5,880 bases of DNA from an uncultured Candidatus Saccharibacteria bacterium (GTDB lineage Bacteria > Patescibacteriota > Saccharimonadia > Saccharimonadales > Saccharimonadaceae), in assembly GCA_948663575.1 (NCBI GenBank), contig CAPNAV010000040.1:1-5880 (forward strand). The letters are read 5' to 3'. The notes under the pieces are model-generated. The model saw nothing but the letters and a program-made list of their open reading frames with translations. It searched no databases and had not been told where the DNA came from. A program made the position numbers and the translations under genes. This document shows positions 5,094-5,880 of this stretch, piece after piece. Each line of letters starts with the position of its first letter. Positions within the stretch are counted from its first letter, which is position 1.

Positions 5094-5119
5094 AAACCTT
5101 AAACCTAGGTTTAAGGTTT
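5094..5119. repeat. 26-bp perfect palindrome
   Basis: The 13-base arms are fully complementary around CCT|AGG, with centre AAACCTAGGTTT. With no loop it suits a dimeric DNA-binding protein or a cruciform better than an RNA hairpin. Nothing coding explains it. Confidence 0.8.
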
Positions 5120-5134
5120 TGAAAATAGCTAACA

Positions 5135-5206
5135 GGGGTGGTGATATCTCAAAATACCCCAAAACTTGATCCGCAGATCAGGTTTTGTTCGGTTTTTGGG
5201 GTTTTC
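5135..5206 (+). terminator. long hairpin with alternative pairings (terminator or attenuator-like)
   Basis: CAAAACTTGATC (5160-5171) pairs with GATCAGGTTTTG (5176-5187), 12 bp with one G-T, around CGCA. The flanking ACCCCAAAA (5156-5164) can instead pair with TTTTGGGGT (5194-5202), followed by TTTC. A third partner, GGGGT (5135-5139), can take ACCCC first. On the opposite strand the hairpin is also followed by a T-containing run, so it may act in both directions. Confidence 0.5.
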
Positions 5207-5245
5207 TAGAAGGTGGAAATTGTCGCAAAATTAATGACTATGTAC

Positions 5246-5323
5246 AAGACTTTCAGTCCATAAACCCATCATCGGTTTCATAAAGAAAGCAACGCTTTCT
5301 TTTTCTCGCGCTCCTTGTAATTT
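5246..5323 (+). repeat. structured tandem unit A
   Basis: Three hairpins in order: GACT-TTC-AGTC (5248-5258), AAACC-(7 nt)-GGTTT (5262-5278) and AAAGAAAGC-AAC-GCTTTCTTT (5282-5302, 9 bp). The tail is CTCGCGCTCCTTGTAATTT (5305-5323). Unit B repeats this order and tail. No ORF crosses it convincingly. Confidence 0.6.
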
Positions 5324-5325
5324 CT

Positions 5326-5408
5326 AAGACCTTACAGTCTAAAAAAGCCTGCGTCGGTTCGGATAAAGTATAGGAACTATACTTTATCGCTCACGCTCCT
5401 TGTAATTT
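5326..5408 (+). repeat. structured tandem unit B
   Basis: It aligns with unit A: AAGAC...AGTC at the start (AGAC/GTCT, 5327-5340), AAGCC-(6 nt)-GGTT (5345-5359, with a G-T pair), then a 12-bp perfect hairpin GATAAAGTATAG-GAA-CTATACTTTATC (5362-5388). The tail CTCACGCTCCTTGTAATTT (5390-5408) differs from A at one base. The tail runs directly into the 5' box of cassette copy 6. Confidence 0.6.
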
Positions 5409-5418
5409 GGTGAGCGAT
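5386..5418. repeat. 9-bp inverted repeat across the cassette 6 boundary
   Basis: ATCGCTCAC (5386-5394) and GTGAGCGAT (5410-5418) are perfect inverted copies 15 bp apart. The right arm is the core of the cassette 5' box, so the left arm looks like a second, inverted box core. Confidence 0.6.
5402..5418 (+). repeat. cassette 5' box, copy 6
   Basis: GTAATTTGGTGAGCGAT is identical to copies 2 and 5. Its GTAATTT part is at the same time the end of structured unit B. Confidence 0.75.
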
Positions 5419-5730
5419 GAGGTTTATACTGATGGCAATAGATATCGAAGCAACCATGGTATAACTTTGCCGAGCAACGTTAATGCTTTATATAATATCG
5501 GCCTATCGCCACTTTTCATTACGCGTACCGGTAGGCCGGGGACTAGCCTAGAAACATATATTATGTGGCGTGGTAGAAGCAACTTTGCGTGGTCTACTAC
5601 AGTAAGTCCTTTTTGGTCAAACGGTCCATATTACATCTCGAATTATAATGGCGACATTTATCCATCCGACATGAACATGCGCACTTTTGCCCATTCCCTC
5701 CGCTGCCTAGTCTCTACTAATAATGGATAA
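5407..5730 (+). CDS. cassette copy 6: start-less, FISUMP-like C-terminal domain fragment
   Basis: There are 107 codons from LVSDEV to HSLRCLVSTNNG and TAA, with TGA TAA following to 5736. The blocks are GITLPSNVNALYNIGLSPLFITRTGR and WRGRSNFAWSTTVSP...YYISNYNGDIYPSDMNMRTFAHSLRC, which keeps the W-S-T and Y-P-S-D features of FISUMP C-termini. No ATG occurs between an upstream in-frame TAG (5371-5373) and the box; the bases before TTG show no Shine-Dalgarno sequence. A 12-bp hairpin ends 18 bp upstream. It is read as a silent donor cassette. Confidence 0.6.
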   Translation: MVSDEVYTDGNRYRSNHGITLPSNVNALYNIGLSPLFITRTGRPGTSLETYIMWRGRSNFAWSTTVSPFWSNGPYYISNYNGDIYPSDMNMRTFAHSLRCLVSTNNG

Positions 5731-5736
5731 TGATAA
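5696..5736 (+). repeat. cassette 3' box, copy 6
   Basis: The majority 41-bp sequence is identical to copies 2 and 5. The identity with copy 3 extends beyond the third stop (AAGCTT common to both apart from the one internal change). Confidence 0.9.
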
Positions 5737-5880
5737 AGCTTTTGCTCCTGGTTTTACTTCTGACTGTGTTTTTCAATTCTATTCTAGATCCTTACTTACA
5801 TTACAGACTTTATTATTCCTCCTTCTTGGCGAACAACATATTGTAGCAATATCCAGTATAGTATAGGTAGCAACCTTGTC
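5737..5880. other. right end of window, no gene seen
   Basis: No supported ORF was found. A small perfect hairpin ATATTG-TAG-CAATAT (5838-5852) is present without a T tract. Confidence 0.4.

Noticed and set aside
4962..5162. Minus-strand frame of 66 codons with TTG start
   Set aside because: No ribosome binding site; it crosses the 26-bp palindrome and ends inside a terminator hairpin, so the region looks structural rather than coding.
5365..5378. 14-bp match to one arm of a yeast FRT site (AAAGTATAGGAACT)
   Set aside because: Only one half-site is present and it falls within a natural 12-bp hairpin that has a structural counterpart in unit A, so an engineered scar is not supported.
1..5736. 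Diversity-generating retroelement targets
   Set aside because: No reverse transcriptase or template repeat is in the window, and the differences between cassettes are not confined to adenine positions. Elsewhere in the genome it could still be tested.

Overview
The window looks like part of a small, moderately AT-rich bacterial genome, most likely a Patescibacteria/CPR member and perhaps a Saccharibacterium. This assignment is inferred from gene content: a membrane-anchored DsbA-like protein, an MccF-type S66 peptidase, a soluble CorC-like CBS protein, and paralogous secreted-domain fragments of the 'Fibrobacter major paralogous domain' kind. No marker gene is present to prove it. TGA acts as a stop here, which argues against the lineages that read TGA as glycine.

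The core is an ordinary gene block at 1905-4620. A DsbA-like thioredoxin-fold protein and an S66 peptidase form a translationally coupled minus-strand pair. They diverge from a CBS-domain protein on the plus strand. The shared intergenic region holds two extended -10 promoters that overlap on opposite strands; the plus-strand promoter would produce a leaderless mRNA.

On both sides of this block lie six copies (one cut by the window edge) of a roughly 320-bp coding cassette: 1-66 (+), 81-404 (+), 1083-1409 (-), 1566-1886 (+), 4635-4949 (-) and 5407-5736 (+). Each complete copy keeps an open frame of 102-107 codons and the same domain pattern (SDD..., TLPS..AT.NAGLSPLF..R.G, variable middle, PLRCLVSTNNG). 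None has a signal peptide, a Shine-Dalgarno site or a convincing promoter. The ends are conserved as DNA: a 5' box (core TGGTGAGCGAT) and a 41-bp 3' box running through three in-frame stops (TAA TGA TAA). The coding interior has diverged. This is the layout expected of silent donor cassettes that recombine into an expressed surface-protein gene elsewhere, as in Neisseria pilS or Borrelia vls. That function is an inference.

The spaces between cassettes are not empty. At 545-822 there is a complete small transcription unit: consensus-like promoter, 5' hairpin, ribosome binding site, 31-codon ORF also ending in three in-frame stops, and terminator. At 4962-5408 there is a dense block of RNA-like structure: a terminator facing a cassette, a 26-bp perfect palindrome, a long hairpin with alternative pairings, and two degenerate tandem units of about 80 bp. 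Their long hairpins differ in sequence but keep pairing, and the second unit runs directly into the last cassette.
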